From contig WJXW01000011.1 of assembly GCA_015832175.1 (NCBI GenBank), positions 682,001-746,000 of the forward strand: a stretch of 64,000 nt of DNA. The letters are read 5' to 3'. Within the stretch, counting starts at the first letter, position 1; each line of letters opens with the position of its first letter. The notes under the pieces are model-generated. The model saw only the letters and a program-made list of their open reading frames with translations, did not search any database and had not been told where the DNA came from. Shown one piece after another: positions 44,756 to 55,766 of this stretch. This DNA is from Paraphaeosphaeria minitans (taxonomy: Eukaryota; Ascomycota; Dothideomycetes; Pleosporales; Didymosphaeriaceae). Both the position numbers and the translations under genes were made by a program.

Positions 44756-46003
44756 CTACAACGTCGCCCCCGCACCCTTCGGCACCTCATCCCTAATCGA
44801 CTGCACACTCCCCGCCCCAACGATCGAGAAGCCATTGAAGTCCTTGAAGAACCCCGTATCCGCCCTATCCAGCCCAGACGCATTGCTAAACTCATTCGCC
44901 TCGCACCCCCTCCCCAGCGCAGTCTGACACTCCCCAGCATTCCCCGCCGTCGCACCAAACATCTTCCCCTGGAACCCCGCATCCACCGTCGTCCCGATAT
45001 CCTTGAACACATTACCCTCGAAAATCCCCCTAGCGCCTGCGCCCCCACCCTCAACGAGATGGCCCGCGTTATCCTCAAACACGTTGTTCACGGCATGCAG
45101 CAGCGTCCCGCCGCTCAGAGCCGGACTGCGTCCGCTCGTCTTGTACACGTAGTTCCTGAACCACGTGATGCTGTCGTCCGTCCCGACCATTTCCTCACCC
45201 CAGTACGTGTGGGCGTCGCAGGTGGCAGAGTGCTTTGTGGCGCCGTTGACGAAGCTGTTGGAGATGGTGACGTAGTGGTTGGGGTCCACGCCGAAGGAGT
45301 AGTGCTGGCGGCCGGTGAGGCTGGTCTCGACGTGGTCGATCCAGACGTCCGAGGTGTTGGAGAGGGAGATGGCGTCGCCGCCCCAGACGTATTCGGGGTT
45401 GAGGTTGGTGATTTTAAGGTTCTGGATTATGATGCTGGAGACGGAGACGAGGCGGAGGCCCTTTCCTGGGAGGGCCGTGGGTGTTAGTACGATACGGTCG
45501 GGTTCGCTTTGTGTTGCTGGGCTTGGAAAAGGGTAGACTAGGTAGGGCAGAGACGTACCGTTGAGTGTGGCGCCGTTCTTGCCCACGAGCGTCTTGTGCG
45601 ACTGCACTTGGATGCCCTGATACGCGGCGGTGTCGATCTCGACATCGTACGTCGCGGTCGTGCACCCGTTGACCGTGTTGAGCAAGGCCTGGCCGCCATT
45701 CTCAGGAGTACACTGGTAGGCGTTGCAAGCCTGCTCTTTCTGCGTGCCCTCGGATCCGACGAAATTGTACTGGCCGTCGATGACAATCACCTGGGGGTCC
45801 TTGGAGGTAAGGTACTTCTTCAGATCGGCGATGGTGGTGGGATACACGGGTGTTGCATCGCCGCCACCTGTCGCGCCGCTCGCGAAGCCCACAGGGGCTC
45901 CTGAAACCACGGAGGAGGTGGCGCGCTTGACAGGTACTGCGGCTGCAAAGGTAGAAGGTGCGAAAGAAAGGGCCCAGGCGAGGGTGGCTTTGGTGGAAGG
46001 CAT
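44756..46003 (-). CDS. Secreted pectin lyase (polysaccharide lyase family 1)
   Basis: Exons 46003-45559 and 45465-44756 give 384 aa. A signal peptide (MPSTKATLAWALSFAPSTFA) is followed by a parallel beta-helix lyase with VWGGDAISL, WIDHVETSLTGRQHYSFG and TSGRSPALSGGTLLHAVNNVF. The GRQHY element and TSGRSP (active-site Arg) mark pectin lyase rather than calcium-dependent pectate lyase. The enzyme cleaves methyl-esterified pectin by beta-elimination outside the cell. The 93-nt intron (GTACGT...CCCAG) is a multiple of three with no stop, so the unspliced ORF also reads through. Splicing is preferred since it restores ATLNGKGLRLVSVSS. This is the only intact pectinase in the window; the GH28 gene at 7-8 kb is dead. 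Confidence 0.93.
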   Translation of the reverse strand: MPSTKATLAWALSFAPSTFAAAVPVKRATSSVVSGAPVGFASGATGGGDATPVYPTTIADLKKYLTSKDPQVIVIDGQYNFVGSEGTQKEQACNAYQCTPENGGQALLNTVNGCTTATYDVEIDTAAYQGIQVQSHKTLVGKNGATLNGTSLPYLVYPFPSPATQSEPDRIVLTPTALPGKGLRLVSVSSIIIQNLKITNLNPEYVWGGDAISLSNTSDVWIDHVETSLTGRQHYSFGVDPNHYVTISNSFVNGATKHSATCDAHTYWGEEMVGTDDSITWFRNYVYKTSGRSPALSGGTLLHAVNNVFEDNAGHLVEGGGAGARGIFEGNVFKDIGTTVDAGFQGKMFGATAGNAGECQTALGRGCEANEFSNASGLDRADTGFFKDFNGFSIVGAGSVQSIRDEVPKGAGATL

Positions 46004-46769
46004 CTTGACTTGCAAGATGAGGAATAAACGAAGGTGTATCCGACGTTGGGATGAAATATTATAGAGTAGTTGGAACAGATGTAGGAACCCTCAGGACTTT
46101 GGCGGCGGTTCTTATACCTAGATATTCAGTGATCGACAACTACCTATCTACATGATTTGCTACGCGGAGTATCTCTTTCCGTCACCACAAGTCCCGCAGT
46201 GTTGCAATGAATCCTACCTATGATAAGCTTCACCGAAAAGTGCACGATAACGTCACAAGGATATTATACACGCTCCCAGGAAGTACGGGTACGTAGTGCG
46301 GCTGGGGTGATCGGACCTCTCTGTGGTCTTTTAGGTAGGTACAAGAGAGAACCCAGACGCGCTACGCACCCATACCTAGTCTACTTCTTGCGAGGGTGTA
46401 GGCAGTCATGCGCTACGCCGATTGAGGGAACAAAATCGACGCTACGATGACAAACTGAAACGTTTTGTTTCTCCGACGAGATTCGTAGACGTGATCTTCA
46501 AACATGGCCCCGGCTCGCGGATTAAGAATGTGGGAAGGCTCCGAAGAGAGTAGGTACCCGCCGTGCGGAAAAAATCGAGGACCCGGCCGAAAGACTGGTG
46601 CATGTACATTTTTAGGAGCGCGAACATGCCAGCCAACAAACTTGCAGCAGTAGAAATGGGTATCATTTGCCTCTATCGTAGGAATACAACAATACAACAA
46701 TACAATACATTTTGTACTCCGACCCGTGCAAGACTACTCTCACCCTCCCAAGCAAACTATGACACATAC
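46004..46769. promoter_or_regulatory. Pectin lyase promoter and UNC93-like 3' flank
   Basis: About 770 bp with no supported gene. A TAGGTAGGTAC element lies near 46335. Carbon-source sites were not assigned. Confidence 0.35.
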
Positions 46770-48143
46770 CTACGGCTTGTGCACACCCTCAACGTCCCAT
46801 TTCGTGACAGCCTCCTCCTCCATAACCTGCACCTCATGGCTTCCCTCCAGCTCGCTCAGAACGACCCACGTCGGGGCAACGCACAGCAGCGTAATCCCAA
46901 AGTTCAGCCCAATGCTCACAAAGTGGTTCGCATTTCCCTCGCTCTGCATCGCCCAGGTGACCGTCTGTCCCAGCGCCTCCATACCGCGCAAGATGCCAGT
47001 GTGGTGCGATAGATTGGACAGATCGGTCGCGTACTGGCCGACGAGCCAGTACAAGAACTGCTGGAACGCCTGCCCGCCAAACTGCCAGAAGAAGACGAGG
47101 GCGTAGCTCTTTCCGAAGCCGCCGGTGAACCAGTCGTGCACGGGGGGCTCTGCCATCTCATAAAACCGCTGCTGCAGGACGCTCGCCCAGATCCAGGTCC
47201 CAACCAAAATCGTAATGATGGCAACGAAGGCGATGTGACCCCTAGTCTTGATGTGCAGCTTCTTGTTGTCGAGCAGAAACGCGATGATGAAGGAGCTGAA
47301 AATTCCCGCAAAGTTAGTGAAGAAGCTGGAGAAGGCGCGCGCGCGGACGGTGAAGTACTGCGTGAGCCAGGTGCTGACGAAGCCGTTGTAGAAATAGCTG
47401 ATGAAGAAGGCAGGCAGGAGGAGCAGGATGCGCCGGCTGATAAAGAGGCGGGCGACGGCTTTCAACTCGGCGCCCCAGGTCGGCGCCATGGAGGTTACGA
47501 CCGTGGTGCCGTCTTTGCGCCAGACCTTGCGTGCCGGGGAGAGGCAGAGCGCGATGGGGAGGCCGAGACACATGATGACGATGAAGACGATGTAGGTCGA
47601 GGAGGAGACGGAGCCGGCGGTTTTGCGGTTAGCATTGAGGCCAAGGTTGATTGCGCCGCCTACAATGGGCCCTGCAGCTTTGGCGGTCTGCCAGATGGCG
47701 AGGTAGAAGGCCCTGTCGCCAGGAGAGGGATATCCGATGATGATCGCGGCTTCGGCAGCCCAGAAGAATCCAGCGGAGACACCGCACAGCGCGGAGCCGA
47801 ACAGCATGAACCAGGTGGTTGAGTGTACATTGTTAGTGTACAGCCCGGCGCCGTAGAGAGGATATCCGATGGCGCCGAGCGCGAGTCCGTACTTGAGGCC
47901 GATGCGGTTGTTGATGGCGCCTGCAAGGACGCAGACAACCGCGAAGAGACCGTAGACCAGAGCGTTGGCAGCAGACACGGCGTAGGGCTCTGCTGCTCCT
48001 CCTGCCCCAAGACCGCCGAGAGCATCCCACATGCCCGGAGCGGTGAAGGATACACCGCACGCAACGATGATCTGCAAGGGCACAGAACGCCATATCGAGT
48101 GTGATTTGATGGGGCCCGTGGGCTTGTCGTTGATGGACGACAT
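46770..48143 (-). CDS. UNC-93-like MFS membrane protein
   Basis: Single exon, 457 aa, about eleven to twelve membrane segments. The start WRSVPLQIIVACGVSFTAPGMWDALGGLGAGG is typical of fungal UNC-93-like (DUF895) MFS proteins. It is followed by ALGAIGYPLYGAGLYTNN, SAGFFWAAEAAIIIGYP and the FWQFGGQAFQQFLYWLVGQ segment. Family members are regulators or transporters in the plasma membrane, and the role of the fungal branch is poorly known. Long antisense ORFs over this gene are codon-bias shadows. Confidence 0.88.
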   Translation of the reverse strand: MSSINDKPTGPIKSHSIWRSVPLQIIVACGVSFTAPGMWDALGGLGAGGAAEPYAVSAANALVYGLFAVVCVLAGAINNRIGLKYGLALGAIGYPLYGAGLYTNNVHSTTWFMLFGSALCGVSAGFFWAAEAAIIIGYPSPGDRAFYLAIWQTAKAAGPIVGGAINLGLNANRKTAGSVSSSTYIVFIVIMCLGLPIALCLSPARKVWRKDGTTVVTSMAPTWGAELKAVARLFISRRILLLLPAFFISYFYNGFVSTWLTQYFTVRARAFSSFFTNFAGIFSSFIIAFLLDNKKLHIKTRGHIAFVAIITILVGTWIWASVLQQRFYEMAEPPVHDWFTGGFGKSYALVFFWQFGGQAFQQFLYWLVGQYATDLSNLSHHTGILRGMEALGQTVTWAMQSEGNANHFVSIGLNFGITLLCVAPTWVVLSELEGSHEVQVMEEEAVTKWDVEGVHKP

Positions 48144-48654
48144 GTTGGTGATGAATGTAAAGATATTACACCTGGTCCAAGGGGCGATTTATCCCAGGAT
48201 ACACCTCAATGGCAGACCTTGTCTTCGTTCGAAGAATCCAAAGGTATGCGTAGACTGTCTTCCGAACAACGGGGGTAGTTGCTACAACCAGCAATTGCCA
48301 CTTTCTTCCTTGGAATCCAAAGAAATGCGTACCGTAGGGAGGAACGACCAAAGAGAGGCAAAGACCACAACGAACATCAAGCAGCAACAACAGCAACAAC
48401 GAGTCGTGAACTACACCGGCCAGGACGGGCCTTTAAAGAGACTGCCCATAACCCTTGTCTACGTGGTGTAAGAGATTTCATGTATGTCGTTGTCATCCCA
48501 TCGTTGGTCAAACCCGCTAACCATCACGACATCGGCGCTAGCGTGTTCCAGCCCTACGTACCACGTCAAACCGTTGCTTGCCTCGGCACCAGCCATGCGC
48601 CTTGATGCGAGACTTGTGGGAGACTTCTTGCCGTCGCTTTGTCATGGTCATGGT
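48144..48654. promoter_or_regulatory. Upstream region of the UNC-93-like gene
   Basis: No gene is supported; it contains a CAGCAACAACAGCAACAAC short repeat near 48380. Confidence 0.4.
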
Positions 48655-48656
48655 CT

Positions 48657-48744
48657 ATCGAGGGGAAATGCGTGCCAGGCAGGTTTGGTATGGTGGTTGT
48701 ATCGAGGAGAAATGTGTGCAAGGTAGGTTTGGTCTGGTATTGAG
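48657..48744 (+). repeat. Two-copy 44-bp direct repeat
   Basis: ATCGAGGGGAAATGCGTGCC (48657) and ATCGAGGAGAAATGTGTGCA (48701) begin two adjacent 44-bp copies that differ at a few positions. Most differences are transitions. Confidence 0.75.
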
Positions 48745-48840
48745 GGACTGCGAACCTACCTACGTGACGCAGAGGGGAGGCCCGTCCACGTGACACTCGA
48801 CTCCGTCTACGACACCTGGAGAAGAGAAGCGTCCAACACG

Positions 48841-49110
48841 AGGCCGAGTAGGGCAGCTCTTCATATAACATAAGGCCGAGCTGAGCAGCTCTCCATACCC
48901 TGATGTCAACGCTAGAAAGCAGCTCTTCATACACCTGTTGCAAAAACGCCAGAAAGCAGCTCTCCATACCCTGATGCAAACGCCAGAAAGCAGCTCCCCC
49001 ATACACCTGAAGCAAAGGCCGGAAAGCAGCTCCCCATACATCCATTGCAAACGCCAGAAAGCAGCTCCCCATACACCCATTGCAAACGCCAGAAAGCACC
49101 CGACTTCCGC
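48841..49110 (-). repeat. Minisatellite, about 35-bp unit, seven or more copies
   Basis: The element CAGCT recurs at 48854, 48886, 48920, 48957, 48991, 49027 and 49062, within units like GCCAGAAAGCAGCTCCCC plus CATACACC and TTGCAAAC. Spacings are 32-37 bp, and an eighth partial unit ends near 49107. Copies are most alike toward 49100 and more diverged toward 48850. Minus-strand translation gives a Trp/Gly/Leu-rich peptide repeat, but unit lengths are not a constant multiple of three, so coding is unlikely. Confidence 0.85.
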
Positions 49111-49180
49111 ACTGGACACCCTGCAGCGAGACTACCATCGGTGCGGAATCCAGCCCCGACTTCAAAAATTCAGCGTCGCA

Positions 49181-49208
49181 TGCGTGCGTGCGTACGTGCG
49201 TGCGTGCG
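49181..49208 (+). repeat. (TGCG)n microsatellite
   Basis: About seven TGCG units with one TACG variant. Confidence 0.85.
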
Positions 49209-49267
49209 GCATTCCAAGGGTTTGCCAAGCCACCGCAGTTGAAGCTTCGTTATGGCTAACCTCGCTA

Positions 49268-52200
49268 TTATATCAGGCCCCTCCCCGTTCTGACCCCACC
49301 CAGCGCGCTCTCGCAGTCCCCACAATACCCCTTTACCCAGCCCTCTACCTCCTTCGACTTTCGCCCGTCCTCACCAAGCATAGTAGCCACACGCTGGCAC
49401 TTGTGCGTCTCACCGAGCAGCCAGTTCTCATACTCGGCTTCGACGACTTCCTTCTCAATGCGATTGACAACACGAAGCGCTACGAGTAGGTCGTGCCGGT
49501 GGGAGCCGAGGTTCTGACGTGTGCGGTGCAGACGGCGCGGTGCGTGGATCGAGGGGGAAAGTGGTGTCGATGGCTTGGTACTCGGGTCCGTGAGCAGTGA
49601 TGTGAACGTTTGGTGGCTGCGAGAAAGGTCAGCATGGTGGTGAGCTTCAGATGCAAGGAACGCCATACCATTTGTTCGTCGCTGCATCCGCGGGCAAATG
49701 CAGTGCCATGCCTGTATCGTTCACGTTGACAAAGCTTTCTTCGAGATCCCGCAGGTATACCGATCGCGACATTACAGTGGTAGGCCCCACACCTAACCGC
49801 GACATGAAGTTGGCTGCGTTGCGCTCATTCCACCATAGCCATGAATCGCGCGATGTATGGAACAAGTTTGCGCCACCACTGATGATCAACAAGATGACGA
49901 GGAGCTTGTGTGCAGAAATGACTTTGCCCAGTCCTGCGAATACCGCGAGTATCCAGCTCATCAGCGTGGAGAAGATGCTGACGATGATGTTTCCGATAAA
50001 TTGGGCGACGAATGAGCCCGTCGTCTGCGGTCGCAGCTTGAACTTTCGTGGCCGATTAGGCGGTGGGATGTCTTGAGCCGTAACCTGCACGGTTTCGGTG
50101 GCAACCCCAATCTGACCAAAGATGCTTGTGACCTTGCCCGTGTTACGGTTGTGACCTAGTTTAGCCACCTGGTCATTGACGACATCCAGCAGATCTTGCG
50201 CTTCGAGTTCCATGTCCTGGAGGCCTTGTCGTTCAATAAGTTTCTTAACAAAGCGAGGGTTCCGCGCCCAATCAATCTTGGTGTAGATGGCTAGCTTGCA
50301 GCGAGATTTTGAAACGTGACTAACGACGATCTTGCTCAACAATATGAAGCGGTCGTGCCCGGGTAGATACCACGGTGCCTTCCGATCAGCGACAACGTAG
50401 CAGAGGTGATCGTTCAAGACCTCGATGACTTGGTAATCGTTGATGATGACAGCCCCAGCCTTGCCAGGCTGCGAAACCTCATATTCAAAGTCGCGGCGCT
50501 GGTAATTTTGATCGATCTTCGTCCACGGCCCTTGAACGACGCGTTGTGCCAGCCGCTCTCGATACAGCATCTGGAAAACGGTGCTCTTGTCGCCAAAAAG
50601 TATGTGAAAGAGGCCCTTGGCACTGATCTCGTACTCCTTCTCTACTGCGACTTGCGTCATCCCTTGAGGCGCGAAGACCACAGGCTGTGAAGGCAGCTTG
50701 AACTTGCTGGCAGTCCGATTGACGCCCGAGGGCCCAAAGAGATTGCCGTCTATGCGCAGACTAGTCTTGAGATCCTTCCCGTAGCCAGGATCCATCGGTG
50801 TGTGTGAGGGCACTTCCTCCCAGCTGTCCGCGCTGGGAGAGTTGTCCTCGCTAGCTTCCATCTTGATCAATCTCTTCACAACCTCTTCCAGTCCATGCTC
50901 TCCGGTAGTTGCATTACGGACCAAGAAATTCAGGCGTCGAAGAAGTAGCTTCAGCGGCTCGAGGAACGTCTTGATGGTAATTCGTGTAGCTCCATCCTCG
51001 CGCGAACCGGATTTGAAATGGAGAAATAAGAAGTCACAGTCTTTGCCCGGCGCGGCTGTTACTTCGTCTATGGATGTCATGCTGACGCCAGTGATCAGTA
51101 CCAAACCCATGTGGTTACTGTAGAAATATATATCCTTGGCCGTGACGTAAATCCGACCAGGGAACTCTTGCTGATCGGTCATGTTCCAAACAGCACGGAA
51201 GACAAGCACCACCTTCTCTGCACGGGGTACAGTCGGGAACAGTACACGAAATTGCGCGTCTTGCATTCGCAAGGCAAGGGGATAGGAGTTCGGGAATTCT
51301 TCGGTGGCGACAGACGGTCGCTGCTGTAAAGTTGTTGGGCTTCCAAGGCTCATGGTCTTGCGATGCGCAGCGGGCGACTCTGCCGAGGGCGCATCACTGG
51401 ACTTTTCGATGGGTTCCAAGCCAAGCTGAGGGCGTAAGGGACTGGGAGGACCCGACATGCTACGGTCGCGCAGCTCGGGTTCATCTTCGCGCACAAGCCG
51501 ATTGACATAGCCCCAGTTGACGGAGCCCCACAAGTTCGCCATCAAACCTCCGGGCATGTTGCCTGATTTTCCAATATCTAGGCCACGTTCTCCGCTCACA
51601 GCGACGGCGGCTTTGCTTAGGTTGGTGGGCGCGGGAGGGTTCGCGAGTGTGGACGGAGCCAAGCTGCTAAATGGTAGAGTCTGGCCCATGACAAGACGGG
51701 TGTCTGGTAAACCTGGCGCGGGAGCAGTGATTTGTCCAACCTGAACAAGGTTATGACTTGCAGACGCGAGACTTGCAGAAATGAGGCTAGCAATGCCACC
51801 AGAAGCAGAAGAGGGATTGCTTCCACTTAGCTGGGGGCCTACTGTAGACTTCCGGGTCAAATCAAGCTTTTCCATTATCCTCGTAGCATGGTCTCGGCGA
51901 CTACCGTCTTCTCGCTCCAAGCCCGTACTACGCCTTGTGACGTCGAAGCTGGATCGAGCAGCCAGGCCGTCAGAGCCTGGTATCGCAAGCGTTTCATTGC
52001 GCTCAGCGATACCAGCATCTTCGCCACCATGGGCGACATTGCCTTCCAAGGTCTTGGCAGCAAATTCCGGCGCCACAGGTGGACTGATGGAGAAGGCAGC
52101 GTCGATTGATCCGGGAATGCTAGATTCCTTCGACGTATCCTCGAGGGCTTTTCGCTTGGCGACTTCGAAGGAAGATATCCACTCGGTAAGATCAGCCTGT

Positions 52201-53443
52201 GTTTCCGCCTGCAGTAGAATCGTCGTGTCCTTGGTCTTGACTTCAAAACAGAAGCGGCGCTCTTCTTGGAAAGCTGGACGAATGCCGCATAGCAGTACAC
52301 CGATCTTCTCGGACTCCTCGACGGCACCAGATCGCGTGCCTTGAGTCAGCCAACCGAAAATGCCATGTTTGACGAAGAACCACCTGCGAACCCAATAGGT
52401 CCTCGCAGGCTTCCCTGTGATGGTACGCTGGAAAAGCCAGCCCTGTTTCTCTGCTTTCTCGTGGGCGGGGTCCGGTTTCACTGGTGAGGCGAGATTGGCG
52501 GTGGAAGGTACCTGGGTGCCAAGGTATGGTACAGTCGAGGCTGCGTACGAGTCGAGTTCTCGTGCTGGTCGTGCGGCAACCTCGGCACTGTTCTCGATCT
52601 GTTGCCTGGCTAGATGGAGCTCGCGCTTGAAGACGCGCTCGCCGTCCTCCATCTCTTTGCTCCAGCCACGCACGCGATCTATGTCGGCGTTCCAGCCTGC
52701 AAATGAGCTGACCGACCCGTCGCGCGCAGACTTCATATCGCGCCATTGCTCACTGACAACTTTGACCAACATCTTGTCCAGCGTCGACCTTACCTGAGGC
52801 GCTAGGACGCAGAAGTTCATGCTCATCTTGAGGTAGTCCTTCCTTGCCTCGTGCAGCTGAAATGCATCTTCTCGCAGAGACGAAGGTTCCTTGGTCTTGG
52901 CCTGTCCGGCATAGCGGGCAATGGCGCCGTCAAATGTGCGCTGTGCATTGTCGAGGTTCCTGCGTACTTCTTTGAGCATTCGCAGGTCGTTGTTCAGAAA
53001 GGCGCGGACGGGTTCGCAAACAGTTGTCTCAGCCCGCTTCATGCCCCGCAGCGTATTGTTCCAGAACTCGCGTGCCCCCTCTCCAAAGCGCTTCAGGGCC
53101 AGCACAGTGTAGTCATGGTCGATGATTGCTTCGGACAGTTGCAGCGGAGGATGTGATGCCTGCACATAAGCGTCCACAAGCGTCTGCAACGCACCTATTT
53201 CGCTCGCGAGCTTCGAGACAGCCGTCAAGTAGGTGGTGAGCCATCTTTCGATGAGGTCGAACTGGTCGCCGAAATGCACAGCCGTTGCGCGGAAGGTGGG
53301 GGAGTCGAGTGCGGCCTCTTTGATCACTACAGGGCTGTCTACGGTCAATATCGAAGCACGAGGAAGATTGGTGGGCCATACATGAGGGCTACTGGGCTTG
53401 CGACGGGCTCCAGCACGGGCGGTGCTGCAGCGCCCTCAGCCAT
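49268..53443 (-). CDS. Sip3/Lam-family BAR-PH-GRAM-VASt sterol-transfer protein
   Basis: Exons 53443-53382, 53334-49669 and 49616-49268 give 1358 aa. Order: BAR-like domain (about 30-260; DSPTFRATAVHFGDQFDLIERWL), PH (about 318-416; GWLFQRTITGKPARTYWVRRWF), a GRAM-like domain (about 700-790; FRVLFPTVPRAEKVVLVF), VASt/StART-like (about 920-1110) and two membrane segments near 1130-1175. The order matches yeast Sip3 and Ysp1 (Lam/Ltc proteins), which sit in the ER at plasma-membrane contacts and move sterols. The first intron (GTATGG...GACAG) adds MAEGAAAPPVLEPVASPVAL. The last exon extends the C-terminus by 116 residues with a charged helix (RIEKEVVEAEYENWL). All joins are in frame. Confidence 0.88.
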
Positions 53444-53784
53444 GGCTGCGTTCAGTCGTTGTCGCGAATCTCTATGGGGTGATAGAATGCGCAGGTCGGT
53501 GAGGGTATTTTGGTATTATGATGCATTGGAGCTACTGGACATAGTGGCAGACGGGATTGTAAAGTCGTGCCTCCTTGGGCGCTGGATGCGTTATTGCCCA
53601 GATGTAAAGAGGTGTCCTGCCGCCGCCCAATGCATGGCATTCGACGCCTCGACGTCAGCCCGCGGCCCGGTTGCGGTTTCCCCGGTCCCGGGCGCGAAAT
53701 CTTGGCGCCTTCTTTTCTTAGTGGGTCGTCCCTCCCGTCGCAACACAATTTTGGTCAGTCTCAAGGAAGGAACCACCACGCAAC
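53444..53784. promoter_or_regulatory. Divergent promoter region Sip3-like / KRI1
   Basis: 341 bp between divergent starts; no TATA box or named site is recognised. Confidence 0.45.
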
Positions 53785-55766
53785 ATGGGCAGACCCAAAA
53801 GTAAGCAGCCGACCAACGGCGTCAAGCGTGAGCTTCCCCAGGACGCCGAAACTCTCAAAACGCACTTCGCCAAGAAGACGAAGCTGCTGGACGATAGCGA
53901 CGACGAAGTGGACGGCGTGTCGCTCAAGATCAACAAGGACTATGCGCGCCGATTCGAACACAACAAGAAGCGCGAAGAGCAGCACAGACGTAGGTGACTA
54001 TGTCGACTTGCATATGAACAAAGCACTAACTGTTCCCAGTGGAGGAGAAGTACGGCAAACGCAGGGCGCTGCAAGATGCGGGCGAAGATTCGGAAGACTC
54101 TCAGGAAGGCGTAGAAGAAGACGACGCCGGCGAACTCGTCACCGAAGATCTCGACCAGGAAATCTCCGCTACCCTGGCAGCATTGCGCTCCAAGGACCCT
54201 CGCATTTACGACTCGAAAGTAAACTTCTTCACAGCCGCAGAGGACGCCGCCACGAATGCTACCAATGCCGCCGACAAGGGGCCCTCTATGACGCTGAAGC
54301 AATATCACACCAGGAATCTGCTCGAAGGCAATCTCGCCGACGAGGAAGACACCCCGCGAGCAACCTACGCACAGGAGCAGGAGGAAGCTCGGCAAGAGCT
54401 TGTCAGGGAGCTCAAGGCTGCAGAAGAGGACGATGAAGAGGACGACTTCCTAGTAGCGAAATCGAGGTCTGAGCCTGCACCGGCGCCCGAAAAGCGTGTC
54501 AAGATCACCGTAGCAGATATTGAGAACGCCGACAAGGACCCTGAGACCTTCCTCTCGAACTTCATGGCCTCCCGCGCATGGGTACCAAAAGGCGATGCGC
54601 GCTTCCAGCCACTCGAGTCGGACGAATCCGATGAGGATGCTGCGGCTGAGGAATACGAACACTCTTACAACATGTACTTTGAGGACACCACGGGTGCGAA
54701 CGAAAAGCTGGTTACGTATGCCCGTGACGCTGTTGCGAAGACCACAGTCCGCCGCGACGGTAAGAGCAGTCGCGCCAAGGCCCGCGATGCCGCACGAGCG
54801 AAACGCGAGGACGAGAGGGCCGAAAAAGAGGAAGACCTTGCGCGGTTGCGGAAGCTCAAGATGGATGAGATGGAGCAGAAGGTCCAAAAGATCCGTCAAA
54901 CAGGAGGGCTCAAAGGCAGGGACTTCGACATCGACGAATGGAAGGACGTTCTGGAAGCGGAATGGTCGGATGATCAGTGGGACAAGGAGATGCAGAGGCG
55001 CTTCGGCGATGCGTATTATCAAGACGATGATGCCATATCCGAAAGCGATGACGAAGATGGTGGAGCAGGCAAGAAGAAGAATAAGGTTAAGAAGCCCAAG
55101 TTCGACGATGACCTTGATATCAAAGACCTCGTTCTAGATTTCAAGGATGATGAGGAGAAACCTGAGTTTACTCTGACCGACGATGAGGATGCGGAGGGCA
55201 GTGCAGATGATATGGATGTTGATGATGAAGACGAAGAGGAAGCTCCGGCATCGAAGAAGTCGGCCAAGCAGCGCAAGCAGGAGCGTGCAGATGCGAAGAG
55301 TGCCATCCGCCGTGATCGCCGCCTCATCGAGAATCTCGTCAATGACAGCCTGCAATATGAGACGGCTCTAGCAGCAGCCTCCTCAAAAGCACCGAAGGGC
55401 TTCCGTTACCGGGAGACTTCACCTACCACCTTCGGCATGACGCCGCGCGATATCCTCCTTGCCAGCGACAAGCAGCTCAATGAATTCGCTGGCCTCAAGA
55501 AGCTTGCTGCCTTCCGGGACCCTGCTAAGAAGAAGAAGGATAAGAAGCTCCTCAGCAAGAAAGCCAGGCTCAGGCAGTGGAGGCAGGAAACTTTTGGTGA
55601 CGGTGAAGGGCCCAAAGGCGGCTTTGAGACGATACTCAAGGATGACGAGGGAGAAGCAAATGGCAATGGAGATTCCAGAGCAGATGTAGAGGGTGTTAAT
55701 GTTCACGAAGGCGAGCGCAAGAAGAAGAGGAAGAGGAAAGGCAAGAAGAGCGCGGTTGAGGCTTGA
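53785..55766 (+). CDS. KRI1: KRI1 ribosome-biogenesis protein
   Basis: Exons 53785-53989 and 54040-55766 give 643 aa. Family blocks include INKDYARRFEHNKKREE, LKQYHTRNLLEG, FLSNFMASRAWVPKGDARFQPL, LKGRDFDIDEWKDVLEAEWSDDQWDKEMQRRFG, KGFRYRETSPTTFGMTPRDIL and a final basic KKKRKRKGKK. Long acidic (Asp/Glu) and coiled-coil stretches lie between. KRI1 is a nucleolar protein needed for 40S subunit assembly and binds KRR1. The intron (GTAGGT...CCCAG, CTAAC branch site) joins in phase 1 to make EEQHRLEEKYGKRRAL. Confidence 0.95.

Noticed and set aside
47136..47822. 228-codon + strand ORF over the UNC-93-like gene
   Set aside because: Gly/Glu/Asp-rich shadow of the membrane protein on the other strand.
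48566..49228. - strand ORF with repeated Trp/Gly/Leu peptide units
   Set aside because: Arises from translating the minisatellite; unit length is not a steady multiple of three, so a repeat protein is unlikely.
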